Source of the DNA: Sporothrix humicola
Taxonomy: Eukaryota > Ascomycota > Sordariomycetes > Ophiostomatales > Ophiostomataceae
Assembly (NCBI GenBank): GCA_021396245.1
Contig: WNYE01000005.1
Span: forward strand, 1-64,000
Reading direction: 5' to 3'
Length of the DNA: 64,000 nt
Part shown: positions 1 through 11,563 of the stretch, piece by piece
Position numbering within the stretch: the stretch's first letter is position 1
Layout of the letters: each line of letters starts with the position of its first letter
Translations under genes and position numbers: made by a program
Notes under the pieces: generated by a model
The model's database searches: none
What the model saw: only the letters and a program-made list of their open reading frames with translations
What the model was told of the DNA's origin: nothing

Positions 1-1
1 G

Positions 2-73
2 CTCCGATACGGGGAATCGAACCCCGAGCTCGACGGTGAGAGCGTCGGATGTTGACCATTACACCATATCGGA
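2..73 (-). tRNA. tRNA-Glu (CTC)
   Basis: Read on the minus strand, this 72-nt stretch folds as a tRNA. A 7-bp acceptor stem (TCCGATA with TATCGGA) is followed by a D arm with GTAATGGTC, an anticodon stem CGACG/CGTCG around the loop CTCTCAC (anticodon CTC), and a T arm with GGTTCGATTCC. The discriminator base is G at position 2. No intron is visible. The CCA end is not encoded, as expected in a eukaryote. The gene lies at the very edge of the window but appears complete. Confidence 0.93.
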
Positions 74-734
74 TGTGATTGGATCTTGATGCAATGGGTT
101 GCGTTAGCTCAGTACAAGAAGGGAAGGAGCGACTGGCCTTCTCGGTCGTACCTTCCTTTGTTCGCCATTTTGGCCCCGACAGGCGCAAAGCGCAAAAATG
201 GCCCCTGCCCAAATGACGCAAGGCGAGCCAGGCACGGGTCCGCCAATGAGACGGCGTTTCTCGCCTGACTCTTAAAGTCTTTGCCGCTCCAGCGGGCGAT
301 GGCCCCTCGCTCGTTCCTGTCCGCCGCTGCCAGCCGCGGGGCAGACAGACAGACGCCAGAGCCAATTCGCAGTGGCCATTCAGACTACTCAGACCAGTTT
401 TTCTTTCTATTTTCTTTCTAGCTTTTTTTCCTTCCGTCATTTTCTTTCCACCTCTACGACAGCCGTACATCGGAGCGCGAATTCCGATATGTCAGCGGGA
501 GCCCATTCAAACTAAGACGACGACACACTCCTTCTCCAGCCAAAAAGTCAAACAACGAAAACGAGACAATCAGCGCGCCTTGTTTTGTAATCGATTTCGG
601 CCTCACTTTTGACTCTTTTTCGACCTCTTTCGACTCCTTTTTAAACGTCGCATCATCTTCGACAGCATTACTGTCTTCTTCGGCTTCCATCCAACCTTTT
701 CCCTCCTCCCTCCACGTCCACACACACCCCCACC
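74..734. promoter_or_regulatory. Leader and promoter region of the glutaredoxin gene
   Basis: No gene is seen here. Positions about 400-450 are strongly T- and C-rich, and positions 590-734 are pyrimidine-rich up to the start codon, which is typical of a fungal core promoter and 5' leader. A short inverted repeat (GCCATTTT near 165 and AAAATGGC near 196) is present and of unknown meaning. Open frames on the minus strand here are shadows. Confidence 0.5.
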
Positions 735-1571
735 ATGTCGACCATCCAGGAGATCAAGTCCATCGACGAGTGGGACGCCCACCTCCGGGCCCTCGACCCC
801 TCGACTCTCCTCGTCGCCTCGTTCCACGCTCCCTGGGCTGCTCCTTGCGCCCAGATGGCCACCGTCCTGCAGGCCCTGGCCGACGAGTACCCGCCGACCC
901 CGACGCCGCCGACGACCTCGTGGGTGTCGCTCAATGCCGAGGACCTTAGCGATGTCAGCGAGCAGTACGACGTGACGGCCGTGCCCTTCCTTGTGCTCCT
1001 GCGCAACGGCCAGGTCGTCGAGACGGTCAGCGGCAGCAGCGCCCTCAAGGTGCGCGCCGCCATTGAGCAGCATGCCAAGGCCGGCGCCGGTGGCCAGGGA
1101 CAGACACAAGCACAGGGGGCCGCTGCGGAGCCAATAGCCCCCATTGCGGCGGCGGCGCCCGATCCGGCACAGCAGAAGGAGGAGCTCTTTAAGCGGCTGG
1201 GCGACCTCGTCAAGGCGGCGCCGGTGATGCTGTTCATGAAGGGCACGCCGGGCGAGCCGCAGTGCGGTTTCTCGCGGCAGCTGGTGGCGATTCTGCGGGA
1301 GCACGGCGTCAAGTACGGCTTCTTCAACATCCTGGCCGACGACGAGGTGCGCCAGGGCCTCAAGGAGTTTGCCGACTGGCCGACGTACCCGCAGCTGTGG
1401 ATGCGCGGCGAGCTCGTCGGCGGTCTGGATATTGTAAGTGCCCACGTGCCATTTTATTTTATTGTCGTATTACCTCTTACTAACTCACGTTATCAGATCA
1501 AGGAGGAGCTCGAGAGCGACAAGGACTTCTTCACCGAGTTCAGCGTCAAGCCCAACGCCACGGCGGCATAA
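735..1571 (+). CDS. grx4: Monothiol glutaredoxin, Grx3/Grx4 type (thioredoxin + CGFS glutaredoxin)
   Basis: Two exons, join(735..1433,1497..1571), give 257 residues. The 63-nt intron (GTAAGT donor, CTAAC branch, CAG acceptor) is a multiple of three and lacks a stop, so an unspliced reading adds 21 residues that break the conserved GGLDI-IKEEL junction. Residues about 5-110 are a thioredoxin-like domain with WAAPC at 34-38, where only one cysteine of the usual pair remains. An Ala/Gln-rich linker follows, then a glutaredoxin domain with the monothiol active site CGFS (Cys177), WPTYPQLW and GG(L/F)DI. In the family, cytosolic and nuclear Grx3/4 proteins bind a [2Fe-2S] cluster with glutathione and pass iron status to regulators such as Aft1 or HapX/SreA; that role is inferred from the family. 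The ATG is preceded by CCACC, a good fungal start context. Confidence 0.93.
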   Translation: MSTIQEIKSIDEWDAHLRALDPSTLLVASFHAPWAAPCAQMATVLQALADEYPPTPTPPTTSWVSLNAEDLSDVSEQYDVTAVPFLVLLRNGQVVETVSGSSALKVRAAIEQHAKAGAGGQGQTQAQGAAAEPIAPIAAAAPDPAQQKEELFKRLGDLVKAAPVMLFMKGTPGEPQCGFSRQLVAILREHGVKYGFFNILADDEVRQGLKEFADWPTYPQLWMRGELVGGLDIVSAHVPFYFIVVLPLTNSRYQIKEELESDKDFFTEFSVKPNATAA

Positions 1572-1864
1572 GCAACAGATTGAACACACCGAAAACGGGG
1601 GTCGAACAGAAACGAAAACGGACGCACACGCTACCCAAGCTCAATAGAAGAAAAAAATACCGGGATGGATATGTGCAGGAACGGAGTTTTATCATGCCGT
1701 CATGGTCTTTTGGCTCCTCCTTTGTCTTTGAATCTTAGACAGAGGATGGAACGAAATATGGGAAATGGGATTATAATTATGTTTTTATTTAGCAACCTTG
1801 CATTGTCGTTACTATGCTTTCATTAATGTTATTATGCTTTTTACGTTTATCTTACATTTAGCCT

Positions 1865-4225
1865 TCATGGCTCATCTTCTTGTTCGGTCCAAACGCTGTC
1901 TTTTGGAGCCGCTCCCAGCTCCAGTTCGGCAGCACTCGCTTCACACAGTGCCCGATTGGCTTCAGGGATCACCATGTCTTTCACCACGTCTGTCCGCGAG
2001 AGGAGTAGCATGCCCATGCCGCCATCGCCATGCCAAATCATATGGCAATGGAACTTCCACACGCCCGGGTTGTCTACCACAACGCGAACAATCACCCAGC
2101 CAAACCCTTCGGCGGACACAACGTCGCGGCGCACTGGATTGGCAATTACAGTTGTGTTCTGTGGGTCCAAAAGACCCTTACCGTCACGCTTCAGTCCCAG
2201 TGCCTCGTACCCCGGGAAATACCCGTGTCCAGACCCAAGGACGAACATCTGATGGCCGTGCAAGTGAAGCGGGTGGCTGCCCTCGTCAAAATTCTGGAAG
2301 ATGAGGTCAATGACCTTGGTGTCGCGGTGTGCCAGAACAAGCTCCGAGTGTGCGTCAAAGGCTGACAGCGTGCCAGCACCGTCTGCGCCGATATATGATG
2401 CGTTGCCCTCGTTCAGCCCATCAACGGCACGGAATAGCGCTGGTGAAAGTAGATTCGGCCGGTACGACGACTCGTTAAAGTAGCCGCGCTGCAGCTGGTA
2501 GCCATGGATCTCGAGGTTGAGGCGGAAGTAGTAGGAATGGTCGGCGTGTTCTGGAGCGGTAACGGCCGGCACGGGCTGATAGACACTTGTTTCCTGGCGC
2601 GTGTTCATATCCTGACAGACGACAATATACGAGCCGCTGTCACTGTCCGTTGTTGGGATCCGTGTCGGGTCCAATTGCTGGTGTCGGTGGTGGCCGTCGT
2701 CACTTCCACTGTCGTCAGTGTACCGCACAATGGCCAGAGCCTGCGGGTTGTCGCTGCCGGCCAGTGTGTTTTCGGCAAAACAATGTGTGGCAATGCGTGC
2801 GCGCAGCCAAAAGGCACGGTCTGGCGTGCTGGTCTCGTTGGCCGTGAGAACCACGCTGTACCGTTGACCAGGCGCTATCAACAGACTCTTTTCGGGAACA
2901 GGAGCAACGTCGACACCGTCAATTTCTGTCACTGGCAAACTGAGGTGCCGATCGAGGCTGACTTCGAACCAGGCGAAGCCGCCAATGTTGATGAATCTCA
3001 AGCGATGGCTCATGCCTGCTTCGAGGTTAATCGATGGAACAAGAGTGCCTGTTGAGTTGTCGCATCTCCGGTCCGGGTATGAGTCGCAGTTGACCACATT
3101 GCCGCCATTGATAAGAGCGCCATTGGGCAGTGGAGCCGACTCGCTGCCCGGCTCAAGAGCTTCTTTCAAGAGGCCGTTTGACAAGTCATGATACCAGTCT
3201 TGGACAAGGACCACGCGGTCCGTGTCGTAGGGCAACAGCTGGTTCTTCGTCTCGTCGCGTGAGTGGATGACAATGGGGCCAATAAGCCCGTCAAGAGCCT
3301 CTGCGCCCTGGTGGCCGTGATAAAAGTCTGAGATGTTAGCCGACCGCCATCAGTTGGATATTGGCCACTTTGAAGACTTACAGGTTCCTGACTGTCCTTT
3401 GACATTAAATTCGTAGCGAAACGACCGTCCTGGTGCAATAGGACATTGCGTCGCACCTGGTGTGCCGTCCATGTAGTTCGTGCCGTTCTGGAAGAGGCCG
3501 TGCCAGTGGATTGCAGTCGCATTAACAGCCTTGTTCTCCACATTCACCACAATCGTGTCGCCCTCGTTGCAGCGGATCATCTCGCCGGGGAACTGGCCGT
3601 TGATCGTGATCATTGTCCGGAACACGCCGTCCGGGTTGGCCTCAATGTTCTGCACAACCCAATTGTACTCTCGCACCGTCGGTGGCGAATTAAAGTCCCA
3701 GTTCGGGTCCAGAATGTAGTCGGATTCGGGCCGGCGGAACGAAGGCGTTTCCGCCTCCTCGTGGCTGGTGGCAGTTGTCGTTGCCTCCGGAGCCACTGCA
3801 GTTGTCGTTGCAATATCTGGTACCGGGACAGCCGAGGCCACTGAGGTCTCTGACTCTGAATGTTCTGATCTCGTCGCCACGCCGTCAAAGAAGGCAATTT
3901 TGACGAGAACCAAAAGCGTCAGAGTGCTCGCCAAGACGGCGAAGAGAAAGAAGCATGTCCGCCACCAGGCTTCCCGCCGTGGCCGTGGCCGTACTCCATC
4001 TAGGTCGCTGTATTCTTTGGTCTGGATACCGTCGTCGCCATTCTCGTTTTCTTGTCTGCTTCCGCCCAATAAACGTTCGCTTTGCTCTTCTAGACCATCG
4101 TTGTGCAAATGAGAAGTCGTTTCTGACGAAAAGTCACTGTGGCTATCGCCGGTACTGCTGCCGTGTCTCGTGCCTTCATCGTCGTCCATGTAGTATCGCC
4201 CCGGCGGGTCTGCTCCGTGCGCCAT
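1865..4225 (-). CDS. Membrane-anchored multicopper oxidase (laccase/ferroxidase-like)
   Basis: Two exons, complement(join(1865..3327,3382..4225)), give 768 residues. The 54-nt intron has GTAAGT, a GCTAAC branch and CAG. Residues 1-88 are hydrophilic and acidic, then about 90-112 form one hydrophobic helix preceded by basic residues (RPRPRREAWWR), so the protein is a type II signal-anchored enzyme with the catalytic part outside the cytoplasm. All four copper motifs are present: HWHG (240-243), YHGHQG (284-289, formed across the splice junction), HPLHLHGH (about 633-640) and HCHMIWH (708-714). The axial position ten residues after Cys709 is Met719, which in this family goes with a lower redox potential than Leu or Phe. 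The substrate cannot be read from the sequence: phenols, ascorbate or Fe(II) are all possible. Its 3' end faces the glutaredoxin gene, with 293 bp between stop codons. Confidence 0.9.
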
Positions 4226-5603
4226 CGAGATGCTGTCGTCTTCAGCTCGTCATCTATGAAGTGGTACTGAGAGATTGTCGTTATGGCGCCTTATCCTTCA
4301 ACAAAATCGAGGGGTCGTCATGCTTGTCTAATGCAGAAGCAAAAGGAAAAGAAAGAAGGGGGTAACGAAAGAGGTCAAAAAGATAAAAGACAAAAGATAG
4401 CCCGAGTCAACCGCGTATTCAACGAGCAGGGATTAACTCGGTGTCCATCTGGGCTGATGACGAGGGCCCACAGCCATCAACTATCAACTGCGAAGAAAAA
4501 GTGCAGAAGAGAGTGTCGTACAGCTCATGTCCTTGTCTCGCACATGTGCGAAGCTGCAATAGGGCGCTGTTCATTGGGCGGATTGTGGGTTGTTGGAGAC
4601 AACGTTAGACAACTTTCCAACGCTGATGGCCTCCGCGTGGTGCAATTGTGCGATGTGGTTGGCTGGACCTAGAAAAGCGGGTCTCCTCGTGGTTGAAAAG
4701 TGTAGAAGAAAAGACGAGCAGGAACAAGGTTCAAATTGGGAAGGAAGCGACTTGCAACTTGCAGCTGCTCTCACTTACAAGGGAAAACATGTGGGTGTCT
4801 CCTTCTATTCTCAACCTTCCATCTGAATGTCGGCCGCGGCGCCTTCCGAAAACGTGGCACGCGAGCAATGTGCCCGCTGAGCCCGCGTGCCTTCCACAAT
4901 TATGGGCTCAACCTTAGTCTTTCCCGATTCGGCAATTCTTGCCCTTCTTACGGAGTGCACGACTCGTTGCTTCCTCGCCAAAACGTTGTGTATTGTGGTT
5001 CTTTCCATGTTTTGAGTTTGAACAATTTCTGCCCCTTTTTTGTATATCTGTCAGATTTTCCATTTGTTCCATTTCCTCCATCTCTTCTTCTTCCTCGTCG
5101 TCTTCGTCCTCTTTTGTCCTGCAACAGCAAACACGGATGTTCCAACTTTGAAATCGCACATGATGGACCCCTGAAAATTACGGCTAAAAATGACTTTTCT
5201 CGCTCCAAACACCGGCCGTACCAAACAACACCCAGTTTTGTTTCTCGCCTTTTACTGATTAATCTTCTCCAAGTCGAAACGTCTGCCACTCTCCGCTTCA
5301 GCCTCATCTCATCTTTTTCATCTTTTTCATCTTGTTCTGGAGCACCCAATTCCGGCGGCTTGGCGCCCGTCCCTCCATTAATCATTTTATGGGGATCCTG
5401 TCAGATCCTATGAGATCTGTACAAGCACGACGGGCCAGACTGGCGGCTCGAGGCGTTTTGCGAAACAGACGAAACGAACGCATCCGACCGCAAGTGAAAC
5501 CCTGTCGCCAACAAGCCAGATCACCATGATGCTGGCCACGTCCTATTTTTATTCTCTTGATCTCGAATGGACAAAAAAAGATGCATCGGATAAAAAAAGC
5601 GTC
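4226..5603. other. Gene-free interval between multicopper oxidase and tRNA-Met
   Basis: No supportable gene. The first part is the 5' region of the minus-strand oxidase. Positions about 5040-5120 carry a pyrimidine tract on the plus strand (repeated CTTCTTC and CATTTTTC-like units), and 5300-5340 repeats TCATCTTTT. Small open frames here lack codon bias and family features. Confidence 0.45.
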
Positions 5604-5707
5604 TGGGATCGGTGAGGCTCGAACTCACGACCTTAGGATGTGCCTATCTTCGGATACGGCTCATATCGCTATGAGACCTACGCGCTAACCAACTGCGCCA
5701 CGATCCC
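5604..5707 (-). tRNA. Elongator tRNA-Met (CAT) with a 30-nt intron
   Basis: Minus-strand tRNA: acceptor stem GGGATCG/CGATCCC with discriminator A at 5604, D arm GCGC-AGTTGGTTA-GCGC, anticodon loop CTCATAA with anticodon CAT at 5671-5673, and T arm GTGAG-TTCGAGC-CTCAC. An intron at 5640-5669 interrupts the gene one base 3' of the anticodon, the canonical position for eukaryotic nuclear tRNA introns. The mature tRNA is 74 nt. The elongator rather than initiator type is suggested by the U-U mismatch closing the anticodon stem, as in yeast elongator tRNA-Met, and by the usual TTCG T loop. Confidence 0.93.
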
Positions 5708-6989
5708 ATTCTGTTCGATGGATGAAGCCTCGTGCCCCATCCACCACTTCATATCTGCGGAAGCGTCTACAGTCCGGCGGCTCACCAGACAGGGCGACAA
5801 GGTTCGGCTGCGTGTATCAGACGCGCGAGAGACGCGGTTTGCCTAGCGAACGGACCGACTGGTCTCTCACCACGATCCCTCTTCCTCCTCACTCTCGTTT
5901 CTTTTTGCAACAGGCTTCCATGCTATCCATAAATAATGGAACTGCCAAGAAAATGCTTCTCTTCCTCCCGTTCTTCCATCCACTGGAATGTCCCTCACGT
6001 ATGGATCTGGAGTATATGAAAGAAGCTTCTGATCCATTAGGCTAATCGAAAGCGTCAGATCGCAGTGTTACATCCATCGAAGAGACTCTCGCGTGAGAAA
6101 ACACGATGGATCCAGAACCACGTGGGAGATACTGGCCTCGATTCGGAAAAGCAGATATCCGGAAGGCACAACGGCTCAACACGACACGGAAGTCACGTTG
6201 TTCAGCACGGCCCCGAAAGTCGACTTCTAGGCCGGCCTGGGTCATCAAAGCATGGTGTCTCGTGCCGCAAGTTTCTGTCATATATGCTTATTGTCATTGC
6301 ATTATGCTACAAATCGAGGAAGTGAGCGCCCCTTTATAGCGTCTGGCTTTATACAGCTCAGCTACAGGCAAGTTCGTCTGTACTGCTGACCCGGCTGCTG
6401 GGAAGGCGTGGCTTTATTCTCACACCTCTTTTCATGGGAAAGTCATCTCCCGGCTGTTTGAGAGCCAATCACGATGCACATTTTTCTTCGCATCTCTTGA
6501 ACCGGCCGTTTTGGGGGCCGTCTCAAGTCGACGATGTGTGTTTGCTACCTTGTCCATGAAAATGGCGGAATACACCTCTATTGGTCTTTAAATCACTTTC
6601 GTCTGTTGTCTCTCTTCGGTGAGTATCGTTGAGAACATCCCGTTCGCGCGTCCCTTTGACAGTTTCCTGGTTCCGTTGTTTTCAGCCGCGTTATGGCCCT
6701 TATTGCGGTGAGTGTTGGTTGCCAGAGAGTATGGCACGGATCAGGGGAAGAGAAAAGGACAGAGTCTGTGAAAGTACTTAAGGTGAGTCTGGAAGTTGCC
6801 ATTTGCCCTTGGTACGTTGTCGACTGCCTCCTCTTTTCTTCTTTTCGTTTCTTTCATCCTATATTTTTCTTCTCACAGCTCTTCCTATCTCCATTCTGAT
6901 ACCCACCTATCACGGCAGTCACGGAACACCATATCACCAAGTTCATACAGGCCTTAAGGATTGCTTCCAGTCTGCTACACTCATAGACA
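5708..6989. other. Intergenic region upstream of the phosphotransferase-like gene
   Basis: No gene seen. The last 150 bp before the next start codon (about 6820-6900) are T/C-rich, as in fungal leaders. The rest shows no codon-biased frame. Confidence 0.4.
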
Positions 6990-8306
6990 ATGCATCTGTC
7001 ACCAAATATTCAGAGGGATGACAGCTGGGCTGTCGTCGATTCAAACACATTTTCACCAACATCTCCACCACCTACACCCGATCTATCTTCGTCTGTATCC
7101 TCTTCATCCTCGTTCTTTTCGTCCTACGCAACAAGCACCTCCAGGTCGAATACCCACGAGCAAGCTATCCCCCATGGCTCCACACAAGACACATCTATGG
7201 GCGGCGCCACATCCTCGGATAACACACCAAGAGGCTCTTGGGTCCCTCATGTCGACTACAGCATTCTGATAACCTTGGATGATTCTGCGTGTACAGCCAA
7301 TGCAGACCACAGAGACCCATCCCAACACGGCTGCACAGCCCCAGAACCGATGCCTTGCTTCGACGACCTAGCACTTTCTGACATAGAGTCGCTCGAAGAG
7401 CTACCAGGTGCATCTGGACGGCGGCAATGTACGACTTATCGGTTTGGAAGCAGCCGAGTAATCAAAGTATCGCCACATCGAAGTCTGTTTTATGAAGCAC
7501 GGGTGCTTGTATATATCAAGCAGACGTGTCCAACCATATCGGTTCCAGAAGTGTTTAATGTGAGGCAGCTGCGTGGTGCAACCGGGAAACACTTTTACTG
7601 CTTGTTGATGGAATACATCGACGGGGTCAGTGCCGATGAGGCAGCATGCGAGTGGAACGTGGAAGAGACGCAAGAGTTTATGGCCTCTGTACAAACCCTG
7701 CAGCAAACTCTCGCCAAAACGACCAGACAATGCATACAGGCGGTCACTCTTCGCCAGGCCACATGCGATGACTACGAAATGAGCGACGACACCAGCCATA
7801 ATCATGATAATACGATGGGTTCGGTCTCGAACAACGATGATCCAGACCTAACTGTGCAGGACGAACTGTTTGACCACATCTGGCAACCCATGGACCGCGG
7901 TCCTTTCATGGCCGAGGGCGACTTTATCAAGTCTGTCGGCTTGGCTCTTCAACGAAGAGGTACAGGTGCCTCACGCCTCGATCTTGTCTGTCGGATGGTC
8001 GACCAGCTACGCCTGTCGGCGCCTACTTCTACAGAGACAAGCTTTCCATTGCAGCATGCAAACCTCAGCCTTGGGAACTTTCTTGTGCGTCGGACGAGCC
8101 ATTCAAGTGGAGGCGGCGGCACTCCAGAGATTATCGGTGTGCTTGGTTGGGGCCAGTGCGGGTTCTATCCGGCGTGGTGGGAGCTGGCCAAGATGGCAGC
8201 ATCCGAAGACCGGCTGCTGGTGGACATGGCTGCACAGGACAGTGCGTTTTCTCAGTACAGCCAGCACGCAAGTGTGATGCTGCATGTACGGGATATTATC
8301 TACTGA
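6990..8306 (+). CDS. APH/choline-kinase-like phosphotransferase with degenerate catalytic motifs
   Basis: A single exon of 438 residues. The first 100 residues are Ser/Thr/Pro-rich and probably disordered. From about 150 it follows the aminoglycoside phosphotransferase (APH) fold: VIKV with a candidate ATP-binding Lys159, a helix-C glutamate in YEARVL (Glu169), the hinge-like LLMEYIDG (205-212), then a catalytic loop and an LGW-GQCGFYPAWWELAK stretch that resembles the fungal APH consensus IDWE.AGFYP...EYAK. The loop reads HANLSLGN (356-363) where active members have HGDL...N, and the metal-binding Asp of IDW is Gly386. Two acidic residues needed for phosphotransfer are therefore missing, so the protein may bind nucleotide without catalysis. 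The homology is seen by eye; the pseudoenzyme status is an inference. The ATG lies in AGACAATGC. Confidence 0.82.
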   Translation: MHLSPNIQRDDSWAVVDSNTFSPTSPPPTPDLSSSVSSSSSFFSSYATSTSRSNTHEQAIPHGSTQDTSMGGATSSDNTPRGSWVPHVDYSILITLDDSACTANADHRDPSQHGCTAPEPMPCFDDLALSDIESLEELPGASGRRQCTTYRFGSSRVIKVSPHRSLFYEARVLVYIKQTCPTISVPEVFNVRQLRGATGKHFYCLLMEYIDGVSADEAACEWNVEETQEFMASVQTLQQTLAKTTRQCIQAVTLRQATCDDYEMSDDTSHNHDNTMGSVSNNDDPDLTVQDELFDHIWQPMDRGPFMAEGDFIKSVGLALQRRGTGASRLDLVCRMVDQLRLSAPTSTETSFPLQHANLSLGNFLVRRTSHSSGGGGTPEIIGVLGWGQCGFYPAWWELAKMAASEDRLLVDMAAQDSAFSQYSQHASVMLHVRDIIY

Positions 8307-10344
8307 GCTGGGCTGGATGACATTCCCCGCGCGCTACAACATTTTGATTATGTTCCTTTTTTATCCTTGCTACTGTTTCTTCGTGGGGTTTATCTCGCCA
8401 TATATCGCCGTACATATTTTATTATTAATACTTATTCCGCCACGTTTTATTCTTTTCATCTCATACTGCGATTTGCTTTGTATAGTTTGAGAAATTAAGT
8501 TTTAACTTCGTTATCTTGTTATGCACCTCGATCTTTTTTTCGTCGTTCTCCCACTTTGTCACCAAAAATATCGTTGTCACCCCCCTGCAAGGTTGATACA
8601 ATAAACTAACAGAATTTGGTACAGAGCGCTGTTCACACGATGCACAAATCGTATGTTGAAATCAAGTCTGCAGCAAATCTTGCAAACCCAAAATGCAGTT
8701 TAGGGGCCGTTTTATCAACACCGCCACCAAAAGCCACCACCTCCCGTCACAAAAGACACATAAAGGATGGAAGCATCGTTGCTTTCAGTTTTAACTTTAA
8801 CGTTTTAAACTCTAACGGTCTCGTTCTCTGGCAATTCGACGAATGAGGCTGCACATTTCATCATATTTGCAGGGGTCTCATTCAGCTGAAGCAAACAAAC
8901 GCACCCAGCCACCAGAGAACGACAACAATGTGGTCTAGCCTCGCGTTGGGACTGCATGTTGTGTTGCAGCGCATGTGCATTGGTTCATTGAACGGATGTT
9001 TTCCTCTGAATGATCTCCGAAAGAGTGGCCAGAATGCGTTAAAATGCCAGCCAAGTACGACGCACAACCGAGTCACCGTGCATGAGCAGATTACACCAAT
9101 TCGCACACGAGACACTGGTTTCTATCTTGACAAGATGATGGCCAGCCTCATCTTCCATGAGCTAGTCTCGACAGAGCTGTTGTGCAGCCTGTGATGATTC
9201 CCCATCTTTCCTCTCTTTATCAATATGGCTCGTCCCCTTGTTGAATTTATGGCGCATTAATGCTTCCTGACGTAAGTCTCCCCCCTCCTTTTGACACGTT
9301 GTTTACTATGCAAATAAGGAAAGAAAGATATAAAATCGATAGGCTTGCGTCTTTTCAAGAGACAGTAGGGCCAGTTCACTAGTTTATACGGGATTGGTTC
9401 GTATCGTGATGGTAAGTGAACAACGATTGTGTCGTGGTATCGTCTATTGTACTGACTGTATTTACCTTCTCATCCGATATATAGGGTACAGAGCCTCATC
9501 TGATATCTTTTTACCGTTTTTCCCGCCCCGCTTGACACAGCCAGCAAGCCGTTTTCTTTTACGCCTAATCGAGGAGAGTACAAGGCTTAATGGGATATTT
9601 GCACTTTCGCAAACTGCCCACTCACCATTCACCAGAATTTCTCCTCTACAAACACAGGCTGGGCTCTTCTATTTTTGTCACAGACACTAAACACAATACC
9701 ACGTATGCGGTAGCATAGCACAATACCTGCCACCGCCATCTTCGCTTCGACAAAGAATACTGTGTGAGCAGCCATGCAGAAGTCTGCATGCCGCCAAAGC
9801 ACCATTCCCAGGGGTCGGCCATTGGCCAGATGGGCACATTGGCAGTGGCTGGAGCATACTAACAGAGTGGTATCAAGCATCGTATGGCCTAGAACGGGAG
9901 CAGCTAATGCATTTACACAGAACACAGACAGGTGGAAAACATTGCGGCGTTTTTTCGTGTTTTTTTTTTATTCCTTTCCTTTCCTTTCTTAAACTGGAAG
10001 GGACATTGAAACGGACATGCGGCGCAGTTTAGAGCTGGAGAAAGAGGACGTTGCACTCCATACAAGCATCAACCCTACGCTGCTTGATATATCTGATCGC
10101 TTTGCCCTCGTCGTTTTTATTCTTTCTTATTTCCTTTTCTTGATTTTACTTTACAGCCATTTTCTTTCGTCTTGTTACTTATTAGATCTATTTCTTCTTC
10201 GTCGATTTTACCTCTGCGCACCGCTCTCTGTCTTTCCTTGTCTTTTTTCTTCTCCTTTTCGTCACCAAGTCTTATATCCCAGATGCAACAAATACGCCGT
10301 GTTGGTTCATCAACCAGAATCAAAATCAAACAAAATACGCAGCC
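8307..10344. other. Intergenic region, about 2 kb
   Basis: No supportable gene. AT-rich after 8340, with pyrimidine-rich DNA at 10090-10260 that probably belongs to the promoter and leader of the next gene. Short open frames at 8928-9194, 9394-9690 and 10017-10400 show neither codon bias nor recognisable domains. Confidence 0.4.
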
Positions 10345-11563
10345 ATGTCTTCCACAATAACGTCCTCGGTGGCGACGCCTATCAGGCAAGATTCAGATAA
10401 CCTAGGGCCGCTTACATCCACATTTACGCCTGCCGGTTTTTGCTCGACCCTGTTTATGACATCGACAGCTCGCATAGCCTCTGTTGCCGCCTTTGTGCGG
10501 GGTCGACACTGTGAAGGAGACCAAGACGTGCCGGACTTTGACCATTGCTGGCCTCCGGTTACAGGCCCCGCCCCTACCACCACGGTAGATGCATTGGACG
10601 GTCGCGGATACTACTCTCCAGGCCTCTTCTGCCCTTCCGGCTACACCTCCGCGTGTCTCGGTGTCCCAGCGACACAAATCGCGTTCAAGTATCCTCCAGG
10701 GTCTTCCGAGATGGCTGTGGGCTGCTGTCCGTCGTAGGTCCTTGTCTTTTTCTTTTTTCTTTTTCATTTTCATTTTCTTCTCCGTTCCAGATTTCTCGTA
10801 TGTCCCACCATGCAGACTAAATGTCTGATCTCATTGTCCAAATTGCCCACTAATCTCCCGTCTTTCTCATAGAGGCTATGTCTGTGACGTGCATACAGTC
10901 TTTACGATATCTGGGCATGCTATACCCTCTGGCACCACATCATACAAGCAATTTTGCGTTGTCTTTACGACAGGTGTGCCCGTCGTGACAACGACCTGCT
11001 CTGCCGGCACGCTTGCAATGTCCGAGACGGTGCTACCGTCCGGATTTCCACAGCTGACAACCAACGGCTCGGCCACAAGTACTATATACCAGCCCACACA
11101 GGGGTTGTTTGCGCCCATGATCCAGCTCCTTCGAAAAGACAGTGATCTAGCCGAGTATTCACGGCGGCTCAGCGCTTCCGGCACAGCTTCCGGCACATCT
11201 TCCAGCTTGCCGCCCTCCTCGCCCTCACACCATCTTTCAAATCAAGCCATCGCCGGCATCATTGGAGGGGTTCTCTTTGGTGTTCTTGCCATGATCAGTG
11301 CCGTCATCTATCTGCTCCAGACCCGGCGGAAAGAGAAGCCCGCCTACGAACCCGCCTCGTCCATCGAACAGTCCGGCATCGAGCTGTCTGGCATCGCCGT
11401 TTTCGGAACAGACAAGGTCAAATATCCCAAGACGCCACAGGAGCTGTTAGTAGCGGAGGAACCGCAAGAGATGCCAGCCGGATCCATTCATGGGGACGCG
11501 TCTCGTGGTGACTATGATGCCGTTCCAGGCTCCTCGCCAGATGGTCGTCACGAGTTGGAGTGA
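10345..11563 (+). CDS. Cys-rich single-pass membrane protein, family member A
   Basis: Two exons, join(10345..10733,10873..11563), give 359 residues. The 139-nt intron (GTAGGT donor, ATAG acceptor) splits the Ser codon of CCPSGYVC and sits in the same phase as in the two relatives near 30 and 32 kb. The N-terminal part carries a conserved set of cysteines (FCSTL, RHCEG, HCWPP, FCPSGYTSAC, GCCPSGYVC, QFCVV, TTCSAG). A conserved juxtamembrane block APMIQLLRKDSDLAEY follows, then a Ser/Pro linker, a membrane helix at about 253-278 and a basic stop-transfer QTRRK. The cytoplasmic tail is about 80 residues. There is no clear N-terminal signal peptide, so the ectodomain orientation is inferred from the basic flank. 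The layout recalls fungal wall-sensor-like proteins, but I do not recognise the family and assign no function. Confidence 0.8.

Noticed and set aside
603..1445. 280-codon minus-strand frame over the glutaredoxin gene
   Set aside because: Shadow frame opposite a coding sequence with clear CGFS and WAAPC motifs.
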